A DNA stretch of 64,000 nucleotides, from assembly GCA_958431225.1 (NCBI GenBank), contig OY288107.1, positions 1,825,501-1,889,500 on the forward strand, in the 5' to 3' direction. The DNA is from an uncultured Alphaproteobacteria bacterium (lineage in GTDB: Bacteria > Pseudomonadota > Alphaproteobacteria > Puniceispirillales > UBA1172). Positions 54,988 to 64,000 of this stretch are shown here, in pieces. Made by a program: the position numbers and the translations under genes. The number at the start of each line of letters is the position of its first letter. Positions within the stretch are counted from its first letter, which is position 1. The notes below the pieces were generated by a model. It saw nothing but the letters and a program-made list of their open reading frames with translations. It searched no databases and was not told the DNA's origin.

Positions 54988-55626
54988 ATGATTTTACGAA
55001 CCGCCCAGCCTTCGCCTTTTGGACGCATGGTGCGCCTAGCCGCCGCCGTGCAAGGCATGCAGATCAAAGTGCAAACCGCCGACCCCAATGACCCCAATGA
55101 TGATTTACGCCAACAAAACCCCCTCGGCAAAGTGCCCGCCCTATTGGTAGGCGATGATGTGCTGTATGATAGCCGTGTGATTTTGGACTATTTGGACGAT
55201 TGCTATCGCAGCGAACACGGCAAGAGCGTGCTGTTCCCCGCCGCCGGGATAGGGCTTGCGCGCCTCAAAACGCAACTCGCGCGGATTGTTGGGATGTTGG
55301 ATGCGGGGATTCTGATTGTCTATGAAGGGCGTTTCCGCCCCGAAAATATGCGCGTGGAATCCTTTGTGGAATATCAGCGTGATAAAGTCCATCGCGGTTT
55401 TGCCCAGATTAAGGCGGAAAATGCGAGTTATACCAATGGCGCGACACCGAATGCGGTGGAAATTGCGCTAGCATCGGCGATTGACCATTATGATTTCCGC
55501 AAGAATATAGATTGGCGTCCGCATGCGCCGAACCTTGAAGCATGGATGGTGGATTTTGCCAAAGCCGTGCCGAGTTATGCCGAAACGCTTCCCGAAGGTA
55601 TAGAGTCAGCCCCGTGGCGACCATAA
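54988..55626 (+). CDS. Glutathione S-transferase-family protein
   Basis: A 212-residue GST. The N-terminal thioredoxin-fold half has PSPFGRMVRLAA and the glutathione gamma-glutamyl site NPLGKVPALLVGD with the cis-Pro, then DSRVILDYLDD. The C-terminal half is helical. It lies 1 bp before glutathione reductase and shares its promoter, indicating a glutathione detoxification pair. Confidence 0.9.
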   Translation: MILRTAQPSPFGRMVRLAAAVQGMQIKVQTADPNDPNDDLRQQNPLGKVPALLVGDDVLYDSRVILDYLDDCYRSEHGKSVLFPAAGIGLARLKTQLARIVGMLDAGILIVYEGRFRPENMRVESFVEYQRDKVHRGFAQIKAENASYTNGATPNAVEIALASAIDHYDFRKNIDWRPHAPNLEAWMVDFAKAVPSYAETLPEGIESAPWRP

Positions 55627-55627
55627 C

Positions 55628-56983
55628 ATGAGCCAATACGATTTTGACTTAATCACCATAGGTGGCGGGTCAGGCGGGGTGCGGGCTAGCCGAATCGCCG
55701 CCGGGCTTGGTGCGAAAGTAGCAGTGGTGGAAACAGACCGCTTAGGCGGCACCTGCGTGTTGCGGGGTTGTGTGCCGAAAAAACTGCTCGTCTATGGCGC
55801 GAGTTTCGCCGGGGATTTTGCGGATGCGGAGGGATTCGGCTGGACGCTAGATGGCGCGCATCATGATTGGGGCAAACTGATACAGGCAAAACGCACCGAA
55901 CTTGACCGCCTTGCTGGTGTCTATCAGGGTTTATTGGATGATGCAGGGGTTGCGGTGTTGCAAGGGCGTGGGGTGGTGGTGGATGCCCATAGCGTTGAAG
56001 TAGCGGGCAAAATCTGGACGGCAGAACGCATTTTATTGGCGGTAGGCGGCGCGCCGTATTTCCCGGATATTGAGGGGCTAGCGCAATACGGCATTACATC
56101 AAACGAAGCCCTTGACCTTGATGCGCGCCCCGAAGAAATCGTCATTTTAGGCGGCGGTTATATTGCCGTGGAATTGGCAGGGGTATTCGCCGGATTCGGC
56201 ACTAAAACGCATCTAGTCTTTCGCGCCGATAAAGTGTTGCGCGGCTTTGACGAAACTATGCGTAGCGGGTTGATGCAAGCCTTAGAAAATCGCGGAATCA
56301 ACCTCCACCCCAACACCACCCCAAGCAAAATTGACGGCAAACAGGTGGTGTTGGACAACGGCACAGCATTAAAAACCGATGCGGTGCTAGGGGCATTAGG
56401 ACGCCGCCCCAACACCGCTGGGCTAGGCTTAGAAGACGCAGGAATCCGCCTCGCCAAAAACGGCGCGATTATCGTGGATGCGTTGGGGCAGACCAACCAA
56501 AAATCCATCTATGCCATCGGCGATGTCACCGACCGCGTCAATTTAACGCCGGTCGCCATCGCCGAAGGACAAAATTTTGCCGAGCGCATTTATGGGGGCA
56601 AAACCCGCGATGCGCTCAATTACGCACAGATTGCCTCAGCAGTATTCAGCCAACCGCCCCTCGCCAGCATCGGGCTCACCGAAGCGGACGCCGCCAAAGC
56701 CGGGGAGGCGGTCGCCATTTACGAATCCAGCTTCCGCCCCATGAAAAACACCATTTCGGGACGCGATGAAAAATCCATGCTGAAACTGATTGTGCGCCAA
56801 GCGGATGGCGTCATTATCGGCGCGCACATGCTCGGCATTGACGCCCCGGAAATCATCCAAGGCATCGCCATCGCCATGACCGCCGGCGCCACCAAAGCCG
56901 ATTTTGACGCCACCATAGGCATCCATCCAACCACGGCGGAAGAGTTCGTTACGATGAGAAATTCGGGGAGAAATTCGCGTTAA
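55628..56983 (+). CDS. gor: Glutathione-disulfide reductase
   Basis: An NADPH-dependent flavoprotein that regenerates GSH. 451 residues: FAD loop IGGGSGGVRASRIA, redox-active disulfide GGTCVLRGCVPKKL, NADPH loop LGGGYIAVELAGVF, second FAD motif IYAIGDVT and C-terminal GIHPTTAEEF with the catalytic His. All match Gor rather than dihydrolipoamide dehydrogenase. The gene is coupled to the GST gene upstream. Confidence 0.95.
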   Translation: MSQYDFDLITIGGGSGGVRASRIAAGLGAKVAVVETDRLGGTCVLRGCVPKKLLVYGASFAGDFADAEGFGWTLDGAHHDWGKLIQAKRTELDRLAGVYQGLLDDAGVAVLQGRGVVVDAHSVEVAGKIWTAERILLAVGGAPYFPDIEGLAQYGITSNEALDLDARPEEIVILGGGYIAVELAGVFAGFGTKTHLVFRADKVLRGFDETMRSGLMQALENRGINLHPNTTPSKIDGKQVVLDNGTALKTDAVLGALGRRPNTAGLGLEDAGIRLAKNGAIIVDALGQTNQKSIYAIGDVTDRVNLTPVAIAEGQNFAERIYGGKTRDALNYAQIASAVFSQPPLASIGLTEADAAKAGEAVAIYESSFRPMKNTISGRDEKSMLKLIVRQADGVIIGAHMLGIDAPEIIQGIAIAMTAGATKADFDATIGIHPTTAEEFVTMRNSGRNSR

Positions 56984-57058
56984 AATCAGTTATCCTTGCC
57001 AAAAGGCGCAAAACCCTGCTATGATATGCGGGTATGAACATTTTTATGAGGTTTTAGG

Positions 57059-58438
57059 ATGAAGTGGAATCCACATTCATGGCGGAAATTGCCGATTGTG
57101 CAAGTGCCAGAATATAGCGACACGAGCGCGGTAAAAAAGGTAGAAAAGCAACTAGCTAACCTACCGCCCCTAGTCTTTGCCGGCGAGGTCATAGACCTGC
57201 GCGAACGCCTAGCAGACGTGGCACTAGGCAAAGCATTCCTGTTGCAAGGGGGCGATTGCGCCGAAAGTTTTGACGATTTTTCCGCCGACCAAATCCGCGA
57301 CACGTTTCGGCTGTTTTTGCAGATGGCGGTGGTGCTCACCTTTGGTGCGTCCATGCCGGTGATTAAAGTCGGGCGCATTGCCGGGCAGTTCGCCAAACCG
57401 CGCTCATCCCCCACCGAGGTGATTGACGGCGTGGAATTGCCTAGCTATCGCGGGGATATGGTCAATGGCAACGGCTTCACCGCCCCGGAACGCGCACCCG
57501 ACCCTGAACGTTTGCTCCAAGGTTATTATCAATCCTCATCAACTTTGAATCTGTTGCGGGCTTTTGCCACCGGGGGGCTGGCGGATTTGGAACAGGTGCA
57601 TGGCTGGACGCTAGATTTCCTCAAAGGACAGACACAAAACCGCTACGAATCCCTAGCCGAACGCATTAGCGATTGCCTCAATTTCATGCGCGCTTGCCGC
57701 ATTTCTAGTGCCACCACCCGCACCTTGCGCGAAACCGAATTCTTTACGAGCCACGAAGCATTGCTTTTGAATTATGAAGAAGCCCTGACCCGCCAAGACA
57801 CGCTCACCCGTGAGGGCGGGCATTTCTGCACATCGGCGCATATGCTATGGATAGGCGACCGCACCCGCCAATTAGACGGCGCGCATGTGGAATATATGCG
57901 GGGCATCAGCAATCCCATCGGCATGAAATGCGGGCCGAGCCTTAAGCGCGATGATTTATTGCGCCTGATTGAACGGCTTAACCCCGATAACATTCCCGGC
58001 AAACTCACCCTGATTAGCCGTATGGGGGCGGATGCCGTGGAAAAATCCCTCCCCCCCCTATTAAAGGCGGTGAAAGAGGCGGGGTATCACGTGGTCTGGT
58101 GTTGCGACCCCATGCACGGCAATACCGTCAAAGCCTCATCGGGGTATAAAACACGGCGGGTCAATGATGTGCTAGCAGAAGTCGCCGGATTTTTCGCGGC
58201 GCATGATGCCACCGGCACATATCCCGGGGGCATCCATTTTGAAATGACAGGCACCGATGTTACCGAATGTGTCGGCGGCGATGTGCGCGCGGTTTCCGAA
58301 GAAAATTTAGCCCTGCGCTATCATACATTTTGCGACCCCCGCCTTAACGCCAATCAGTCGTTGGAATTGGCATTTTTGATTGCGGATTTATTGCAAAAAC
58401 GGCGGGGCAACGGCAAGGCTTTTGCCAAAGCATCTTAA
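57059..58438 (+). CDS. aroG: 3-deoxy-D-arabino-heptulosonate-7-phosphate synthase, class II
   Basis: The first step of the shikimate pathway, phosphoenolpyruvate plus erythrose 4-phosphate. 459 residues of the plant-like class II. Signatures include [10 protein letters not shown] with the metal-binding Cys, [28 protein letters not shown]-type [18 protein letters not shown] and [12 protein letters not shown]. No chorismate mutase domain is fused. A monocistronic position follows gor. Confidence 0.94.
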   Translation: MKWNPHSWRKLPIVQVPEYSDTSAVKKVEKQLANLPPLVFAGEVIDLRERLADVALGKAFLLQGGDCAESFDDFSADQIRDTFRLFLQMAVVLTFGASMPVIKVGRIAGQFAKPRSSPTEVIDGVELPSYRGDMVNGNGFTAPERAPDPERLLQGYYQSSSTLNLLRAFATGGLADLEQVHGWTLDFLKGQTQNRYESLAERISDCLNFMRACRISSATTRTLRETEFFTSHEALLLNYEEALTRQDTLTREGGHFCTSAHMLWIGDRTRQLDGAHVEYMRGISNPIGMKCGPSLKRDDLLRLIERLNPDNIPGKLTLISRMGADAVEKSLPPLLKAVKEAGYHVVWCCDPMHGNTVKASSGYKTRRVNDVLAEVAGFFAAHDATGTYPGGIHFEMTGTDVTECVGGDVRAVSEENLALRYHTFCDPRLNANQSLELAFLIADLLQKRRGNGKAFAKAS

Positions 58439-58486
58439 AAAAAGCAACCCCGCGAAATCTAGGCGACAGAAAAAGGAGGCGCGCGC

Positions 58487-59644
58487 ATGACGGCATCACC
58501 CCTTACAAAAAAAGATTTTTCCATGTTTTCGGGACCTTCCCCCGATGACCACCCACGCCTGACCGACAGCTATTTTCTGCGGAGCAAAGCGGTGGTTGAA
58601 GCGCATGGCGATATTGAGGTGACTTATGCGATTTTCATGCGCCGTCCGGTGTTGTCCGCCCCCACCCTAGCCCTGCGCTGGCTTGAGGATATGATGGCGC
58701 ATCGGGGCGCAAAAATTGACATTGACCTCCGCCACCCCGAAGGCAGTTGGGTCGGGGCGGGGCAGGCGATTTGTTATATCACCGGCTCATTGGCGCATCT
58801 GGTGGATTTAGAAACCATATTTTTGCAACGCATCGGTGCGGCATCGGTGGCGGCGTATAACGCGCAAGCCATGTGCGAATCTCTGCCGAAAGTGGAATTT
58901 CTGGCGATGGATGCGCGCCATTGTGCTGGCACGGATATGGCGGAATTGATGGCTTATGGCGCATCGGTGGGGTCAAAAATCGCCGCCAAATCGCACGGGG
59001 CGGTGGGCTTTATCGGCTCATCCACCGACCACACCGCCCCATTTTTTGGCGGGGCGAGGGGACGCGGGACCATGCCGCATGCGTTGGTAGGCTATGCGGG
59101 TTCCACGGTGGAGGCAGCGCGCCTTTACCGCAAAACTTTCCCTGATGAAAAACTAACGGTGCTGATAGATTATTTCGGTGCGGAAATTAGCGATGGGCTG
59201 GCGGTGGCGGAGGAATTTGCCGATATGGCAAAGGCGGGGCAGTTGTCTATGCGGATTGACACGCATGGGGGGCGGTATTGCGAAGGGCTAGACGTGCAGG
59301 AATCCTACGCGGTGCTAGACCGCCACAAACCCCAAGCCATCCGCGCCTACCGCACGGATCATGAGCTAAAACATCTCATCGGCACAGGGGTATCGGCGGC
59401 GGCGACATGGCATTTGCGCGAACAGCTAGACAAGCACGGCTTTGAAGCGGTGCGTATTGTTTGTTCAAGCGGTTTTGGTCCCGAAAAATGCCGTGTGTTC
59501 GCATTGGCGGATGCGCCGGCGGATTTGATTGGCACCGGGTCATTTCTGCCCGATAAATGGTCAGAAACTTATGCCACGGCGGATATTGTTGCTTATGGCG
59601 GTGTGGGGCGTGTCAAAAAAGGGCGCGAATTCCTCATTCCGTGA
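58487..59644 (+). CDS. pncB: Nicotinate phosphoribosyltransferase
   Basis: Salvages nicotinate to nicotinate mononucleotide using PRPP. A 385-residue protein of the type II PRTase fold. Evidence includes LTDSYFLRSKAV, the catalytic-loop region DARHCAGTDMAELMAYGASV, GSSTDHTAPFFGGARGRGTM and the PRPP-side VLIDYFGAEISDGL, IDTHGGRYCEG. AGGAGGC precedes the ATG. The next gene (22 bp away) is NAD synthetase, so the two form an NAD salvage unit. Confidence 0.9.
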   Translation: MTASPLTKKDFSMFSGPSPDDHPRLTDSYFLRSKAVVEAHGDIEVTYAIFMRRPVLSAPTLALRWLEDMMAHRGAKIDIDLRHPEGSWVGAGQAICYITGSLAHLVDLETIFLQRIGAASVAAYNAQAMCESLPKVEFLAMDARHCAGTDMAELMAYGASVGSKIAAKSHGAVGFIGSSTDHTAPFFGGARGRGTMPHALVGYAGSTVEAARLYRKTFPDEKLTVLIDYFGAEISDGLAVAEEFADMAKAGQLSMRIDTHGGRYCEGLDVQESYAVLDRHKPQAIRAYRTDHELKHLIGTGVSAAATWHLREQLDKHGFEAVRIVCSSGFGPEKCRVFALADAPADLIGTGSFLPDKWSETYATADIVAYGGVGRVKKGREFLIP

Positions 59645-59666
59645 TAGATGAATTGGAAACAGCACT

Positions 59667-61313
59667 ATGAAAACGCGATTGCTTTGTGCTATTGCTCAGC
59701 TCAATCCGATGCTGGGGGCGATAGAAGAAAATATGCAGAAATTATTGAATGCGCGCACCGAAGCGGCGGCGCAAAAGGCGGATATTATCCTCGCCCCGGA
59801 GATGTATTTAACCGGCTATCAGCTAGATGATTTGGTGCTGGTTGAAGGATTTTTAGAACGGGTGGCGCGCGCCATTGCAACCTTAGCAGAGGCAACGGCG
59901 GATGGCGCCTCAGCCATCATTGTCGGCGCACCTAGAATCGAGGCGGGGCGCATTTATAATTCGGCTTTCGTGTTGGATGGCGGGGTCGTCGTAGCGGTGC
60001 GCGATAAGGTGCGGATGGCGATGGGCAGTGTCTTTGATGACGCAAGGCATTTCACGCATGGGGGCTTGCCGGAGCCGGTGGCGTTGCGGGGCTGTGCCTT
60101 GGGCTTGCCGATTTGCGAAGATTTGTGGCATGCCGATGTCATAAAACATTTGGCACAAAAAGGCGCGGAAGTGGTGCTATGCCTAAACGGCTCGCCTTTT
60201 GAGGTGGGTAAAGCCGATGCACGTGTGCAGACGGCGGTGGCACGTGCGGTCGAAAATCGCCTGCCGATAATCTATGCCAATCTAGTCGGTGGGCAAGATG
60301 ATGTGGTGTTTGATGGCGGTTCTTTTGGTGTCAATGTTGATGGGCATTTGGCATGCTATCTGCCCGATTTTACCGAATCCGTGAGTCTGGTGCAGTTAAA
60401 TAAAAACGCCGGCGGTTGGGCGTTAAGCGGGGCGGTGGTGAAACCAACTGAATCCTTGGGTGCCATGTGGCGGTGCGCGGTTTTGGGGATTCGGGATTAT
60501 GTGCAGAAGAACGGCTTTGAGCGTGTAGTGTTGGGGTTGTCGGGGGGGATAGATTCGGCACTAGTCGCCACGCTAGCGGTGGATGCGTTAGGGGCGGATG
60601 CGGTGGATGCGGTCATGATGCCATCGCCTTTTACTAGCCAAGATAGCCTTGATGATGCGGAAACATTGGCGAAAAATTTAGGCATAGGTCTAAACACCAT
60701 CGCCATTGACGCATCCATGAACGCACTAGACAAAGCACTAGGTGCCTGTTCTGATATCGCCAAAGAAAACCTACAATCACGCCTACGCGGGATGATTTTG
60801 ATGGCGATTTCCAATACCACCGGCGCATTGGTGCTGACTACGGGGAATAAATCCGAATATGCGGTGGGGTATGCGACGCTTTATGGGGATATGTGCGGCG
60901 GCTATGCGCCTTTGATGGATGTCTGGAAAACGCAGGTTTTCGCGCTAGCAGAATGGCGCAACAACCACCTCCCCAAAGGCAGTTTGGGGGCGGAAGGTGC
61001 GCTGATTCCCGAACGCATCATCACCAAACCGCCATCGGCAGAATTGCGCGCCGGGCAAAAAGATTCCGACAGCCTCCCCGAATATCCGCTATTGGATGCC
61101 ATCATGCGCGGCTTGGTTGAGGACTTATCCGCCCCCAAAACCCTCATTGAAGCCGGGTATGCGGCGGAGATGGTGCATCAATGCGCGCGCCTATTAAAAA
61201 ATTCAGAATTCAAACGCCAACAAGCCGCCCCGGGCCCCAAAATGACCCCGCGCGCGTTTTCCCGCGACCGCCGCTTCCCTATAACTTCCGCCAGCATAGG
61301 AGACGCACAATGA
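59667..61313 (+). CDS. nadE: Glutamine-dependent NAD+ synthetase
   Basis: Deamido-NAD to NAD using glutamine nitrogen. 548 residues in two domains. The N-terminal nitrilase-type glutaminase shows the Glu-Lys-Cys triad (ILAPEMYLTGY, VRDKVRMA, GLPICEDLWH). The synthetase domain begins near residue 290 with the PPi-loop VLGLSGGIDSALVATLA. Its stop overlaps the gltX start by 4 bp. Follows pncB directly. Confidence 0.95.
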   Translation: MKTRLLCAIAQLNPMLGAIEENMQKLLNARTEAAAQKADIILAPEMYLTGYQLDDLVLVEGFLERVARAIATLAEATADGASAIIVGAPRIEAGRIYNSAFVLDGGVVVAVRDKVRMAMGSVFDDARHFTHGGLPEPVALRGCALGLPICEDLWHADVIKHLAQKGAEVVLCLNGSPFEVGKADARVQTAVARAVENRLPIIYANLVGGQDDVVFDGGSFGVNVDGHLACYLPDFTESVSLVQLNKNAGGWALSGAVVKPTESLGAMWRCAVLGIRDYVQKNGFERVVLGLSGGIDSALVATLAVDALGADAVDAVMMPSPFTSQDSLDDAETLAKNLGIGLNTIAIDASMNALDKALGACSDIAKENLQSRLRGMILMAISNTTGALVLTTGNKSEYAVGYATLYGDMCGGYAPLMDVWKTQVFALAEWRNNHLPKGSLGAEGALIPERIITKPPSAELRAGQKDSDSLPEYPLLDAIMRGLVEDLSAPKTLIEAGYAAEMVHQCARLLKNSEFKRQQAAPGPKMTPRAFSRDRRFPITSASIGDAQ

Positions 61314-62620
61314 GCAAGCCAAAAGTGCGTTTCGCGCCTAGCCCCACCGGGCATCTGCATGTCGGCAATATGCGGACGGCTTTGGTCAATTACCTGTTCG
61401 CCAAAAAGCATGGCGGCGATTTCATGTTGCGGATTGATGACACCGATGATGTGCGCTCCACCAAAGAATTTGAAGACAGCATCCGTTATGACCTCAAATG
61501 GATGGGGCTAGATTGGGATGCCGAAGACCGCCAATCCAACCATTTAGACCGCTATCATGAGGCGGTGGAAACATTGTTAAAATCCGGGCGCGCCTATGCG
61601 TGTTTTGAAAGCACCGAAGAACTAGCCCTAAAACGCAAAAGCCAATTAGCCGCAGGAAAACCCCCTGTCTATGACCGCACGGCACTAAAACTATCCACCG
61701 ACGAGATAGAATCGCGCATCGCGGAAGGCGAGCAACCCCATTACAGATTCCTGCTAAACCACGAGCGCGTAGCATGGCAAGATTTAGTACGCGGCGCACA
61801 ATCCATCGCCATGTCCAGCCTATCAGACCCGGTCATTTTGCGGGCGGATGGACGTTTCATCTACACACTAGCATCGGTGGTTGATGACGGCACCCACAAC
61901 ATCACCCACATTCTACGCGGCGAAGACCACACAACAAACTCGGCGGCGCAGATTCAATTATTTGAAGCACTAGGCTATCAAGTGCCAGAAATGGGGCATT
62001 TCGCGCTGTTGGTAGGCAAAGACGGCGAGGGGCTGTCCAAACGCCTAGGCTCGCTAGCCATAGGCGCCATGCGCGATGAGGGCATAGAAGCCATGACCAT
62101 AGCCAGCCTACTAGCCCGACTAGGCACCCCCGACGCCATAGAACCCCGCACAAAAATGGCAGATTTAATCGCCGCTTTTGAAGTAAGCCGTTTCGGACGC
62201 GCCACCCCACGCTTTGACCCCGAACAATTGCGGGGGTTAAATGCCAAAGTGCTGGCAGAGATGGATTTTGCAGATGTGGGCGTTGATAAAACCTTATGGG
62301 AAGCGGTGCGGGGGAATATCAACACCCGCAAGGAAGCGGAAGAATGGGCGCAAATTTTAGGGGCGGAGGGTAAGATTCAGGCGGAGGCTGTAAAATTCCG
62401 CAAGGTAGCATTAGCAACCCTACCCGATGGCGAAGTCAATGCAGAATTCTGGGGCAAATGGACAAAAGCCATCATGGAAAAAACAGGACTAAAAGGCAAA
62501 GCCGTATTCGCACCTTTGCGCGAAACCCTAACCGGACGCCAAAAAGGACCCGAAATGGCGAAGCTATTGCCATTGCTAGGACGCAAACGCATCATGGCAC
62601 GGCTCAAAGGGGACGATTGA
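61310..62620 (+). CDS. gltX: Glutamyl-tRNA synthetase
   Basis: Charges tRNA-Glu (and in alphaproteobacteria often tRNA-Gln, then amidated). 436 residues from [20 protein letters not shown] at 61310; AGGAGACGCACA precedes the ATG. The HIGH-type motif is GHLHVGN and the KMSKS-type is GEGLSKRLG. It is short compared with the common 470-residue forms, which fits the GltX2-like paralogue seen in this class. Coupled to nadE (4-bp overlap) and cysS (1-bp overlap). Confidence 0.93.
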   Translation: MSKPKVRFAPSPTGHLHVGNMRTALVNYLFAKKHGGDFMLRIDDTDDVRSTKEFEDSIRYDLKWMGLDWDAEDRQSNHLDRYHEAVETLLKSGRAYACFESTEELALKRKSQLAAGKPPVYDRTALKLSTDEIESRIAEGEQPHYRFLLNHERVAWQDLVRGAQSIAMSSLSDPVILRADGRFIYTLASVVDDGTHNITHILRGEDHTTNSAAQIQLFEALGYQVPEMGHFALLVGKDGEGLSKRLGSLAIGAMRDEGIEAMTIASLLARLGTPDAIEPRTKMADLIAAFEVSRFGRATPRFDPEQLRGLNAKVLAEMDFADVGVDKTLWEAVRGNINTRKEAEEWAQILGAEGKIQAEAVKFRKVALATLPDGEVNAEFWGKWTKAIMEKTGLKGKAVFAPLRETLTGRQKGPEMAKLLPLLGRKRIMARLKGDD

Positions 62621-63939
62621 TGCCACAAACAAAAATTCAATTTCACAATACTCTAAGCCGCAAAAAAGAACCCTTCACCCCCATAGACCCAAAAAACGTG
62701 CGCGTCTATGTATGCGGGCCGACGGTTTATGACCGCATCCATATAGGCAATGCCCGTCCCATCGTCGTGTTTGATGTGCTAGTGCGGTTGTTGCGCTATC
62801 ACTATCCCAAAGTCACCTATGTGCGGAATATCACCGATGTCGATGATAAAATAAACACCCGCGCGGCAGAGGCGGGGATTGGCATTGATGCACTGACCCA
62901 AGAAACCATCAAGCAATTCCATGCCGATTGCGAAAAACTAGGCGCACTCGCCCCCGATGCAGAACCCCGCGCCACCGAACATATTGAAGAAATGCTGGCG
63001 ATGATTGAAGCATTGCTGGCAAAAAATCACGCCTATGAAGCCGAGGGGCATATCCTATTTGACGTGGCATCCTACCCCGATTACGGCAAATTATCAGGGC
63101 GGAGCATTGATGAAATGAAAGCGGGCGCAAGGGTTGAAGTTGCGCCCTATAAAAAATCGCCCATGGATTTTGTGCTGTGGAAGCCATCGGACGCCAAAAC
63201 CCCCGGCTGGGATAGCCCGTGGGGGCGGGGGCGTCCGGGCTGGCATATTGAATGTTCGGCTATGAGCCGTAAGCATCTAGGCACGGAATTTGACATCCAC
63301 GGGGGCGGGGTGGATTTGGTGTTTCCCCATCACGAAAACGAAATCTGCCAATCCCACGCCGCCCACGGCAAACACATGGCGCGCTTTTGGTTGCATAATG
63401 GCTATGTGATGATGGGGGGGGCGAAAATGGCGAAATCCGAAGGGAATTTTATTGATATGGCGACGCTGTTAGAGACCCGCAAAGGCGAGGTCATCCGCCT
63501 AGCCTTACTGCAAACGCATTACCGCAAACCGCTTGAATTTTCGCACAGCATACTAGACGAAGCCGAATCCATATTGGATAAATTCTATCGCGCAGTCGGT
63601 GATGCGGAAGCCGCGAATGAAGCCGATGCTGATTTTATATCCGCCTTAGCCGATGACCTCAACACCCCCGCCGCACTGGAACGGCTACATAAATTGGCGG
63701 ATGCGAAAATCTTAAAAAAATCCGCCAATATGCTAGGCTTGCTCCAAAACACCGAAAGCCAATGGTTTCGTCCCAAGGGCGCCGATGATGACACTATTAC
63801 CGCGCTCATAACCAAACGCGAAAACGCCCGCCAAAGCCGCGATTTCGCCACTGCCGACAAAATCAGGGATGAATTAGAAGAAGAAATGAACATCATCCTA
63901 GAAGACACAACCCAAGGCACAAAATGGCGGCGCAAATAA
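62620..63939 (+). CDS. cysS: Cysteinyl-tRNA synthetase
   Basis: Charges tRNA-Cys. 439 residues from the ATG at 62620, which overlaps the gltX stop (TGATG). Zinc ligands and class I motifs are seen: [17 protein letters not shown] (HIGH-type), [21 protein letters not shown], and KMAKSEGNF (KMSKS-type). It ends in WRRK, the usual family terminus. It is slightly short in the linker between the catalytic and the C-terminal anticodon-binding helices. Last complete gene; 61 bp of the following sequence are empty. Confidence 0.95.
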   Translation: MPQTKIQFHNTLSRKKEPFTPIDPKNVRVYVCGPTVYDRIHIGNARPIVVFDVLVRLLRYHYPKVTYVRNITDVDDKINTRAAEAGIGIDALTQETIKQFHADCEKLGALAPDAEPRATEHIEEMLAMIEALLAKNHAYEAEGHILFDVASYPDYGKLSGRSIDEMKAGARVEVAPYKKSPMDFVLWKPSDAKTPGWDSPWGRGRPGWHIECSAMSRKHLGTEFDIHGGGVDLVFPHHENEICQSHAAHGKHMARFWLHNGYVMMGGAKMAKSEGNFIDMATLLETRKGEVIRLALLQTHYRKPLEFSHSILDEAESILDKFYRAVGDAEAANEADADFISALADDLNTPAALERLHKLADAKILKKSANMLGLLQNTESQWFRPKGADDDTITALITKRENARQSRDFATADKIRDELEEEMNIILEDTTQGTKWRRK

Positions 63940-64000
63940 CCGCTTTCCCTTGCGCCTTTCTGCCCTTAATGCCATAAAGAGCCGATTGAAAGATGAGAAT

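Overview
The window looks like chromosomal DNA of an alphaproteobacterium. Supporting signs are a compact serC-serA operon with a putative alphaproteobacterial-type serC leader hairpin, a RibH2-type lumazine synthase, a class II DAHP synthase, a two-subunit FDH1-type NAD-dependent formate dehydrogenase and a short GltX. I cannot fix the genus; marine groups with very large RTX/cadherin surface proteins would fit, but that is inference.

Region 1 (1-14.4 kb) is a defence and toxin-antitoxin island. It holds the 3' part of a type I restriction HsdR and a complete type II CBASS operon on the minus strand (CapV-like phospholipase, CD-NTase, Cap2 E1-E2, Cap3 isopeptidase). Next come a hipBA pair, an IetA-like AAA+ ATPase without its usual protease partner, an AbiEi antitoxin without its toxin, the 5' stub of a Fic-family gene with tandem operator-like palindromes, a HEPN-like gene with a small partner, and a second hipBA pair lying between two 95-bp direct repeats. 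Several systems are orphaned or decayed, as expected of a high-turnover island.

Region 2 (14.3-17.5 kb) has an unassigned stretch, a broken piece of a cadherin-like repeat, an Lrp/AsnC regulator followed by an APC-type amino-acid transporter, and a broken C-terminal tail of the same surface-protein family.

Region 3 (17.5-41.7 kb) is dominated by two paralogous surface proteins of 6009 and 1563 residues. They share an unusual lipoprotein-like N-terminus, cadherin-like repeats, RTX-like glycine/aspartate blocks and a recurring module of about 220 residues that I do not recognise. Three small paralogous genes, two of them exact-looking 333-bp tandem copies, and a 187-residue helical protein follow.

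Region 4 (41.7-64 kb) is dense housekeeping DNA: a VOC protein, the whole phosphorylated serine pathway (serB, serC-serA), a quinone oxidoreductase, formate dehydrogenase, succinyl-CoA synthetase (sucCD), ribH, a 3-hydroxyisobutyrate dehydrogenase-type protein, GST plus glutathione reductase, DAHP synthase, and an NAD salvage/aminoacylation cluster pncB-nadE-gltX-cysS. Convergent neighbours commonly overlap at their stops, so the genome is tightly packed. No tRNA, rRNA, CRISPR array, transposase or integrase was recognised.
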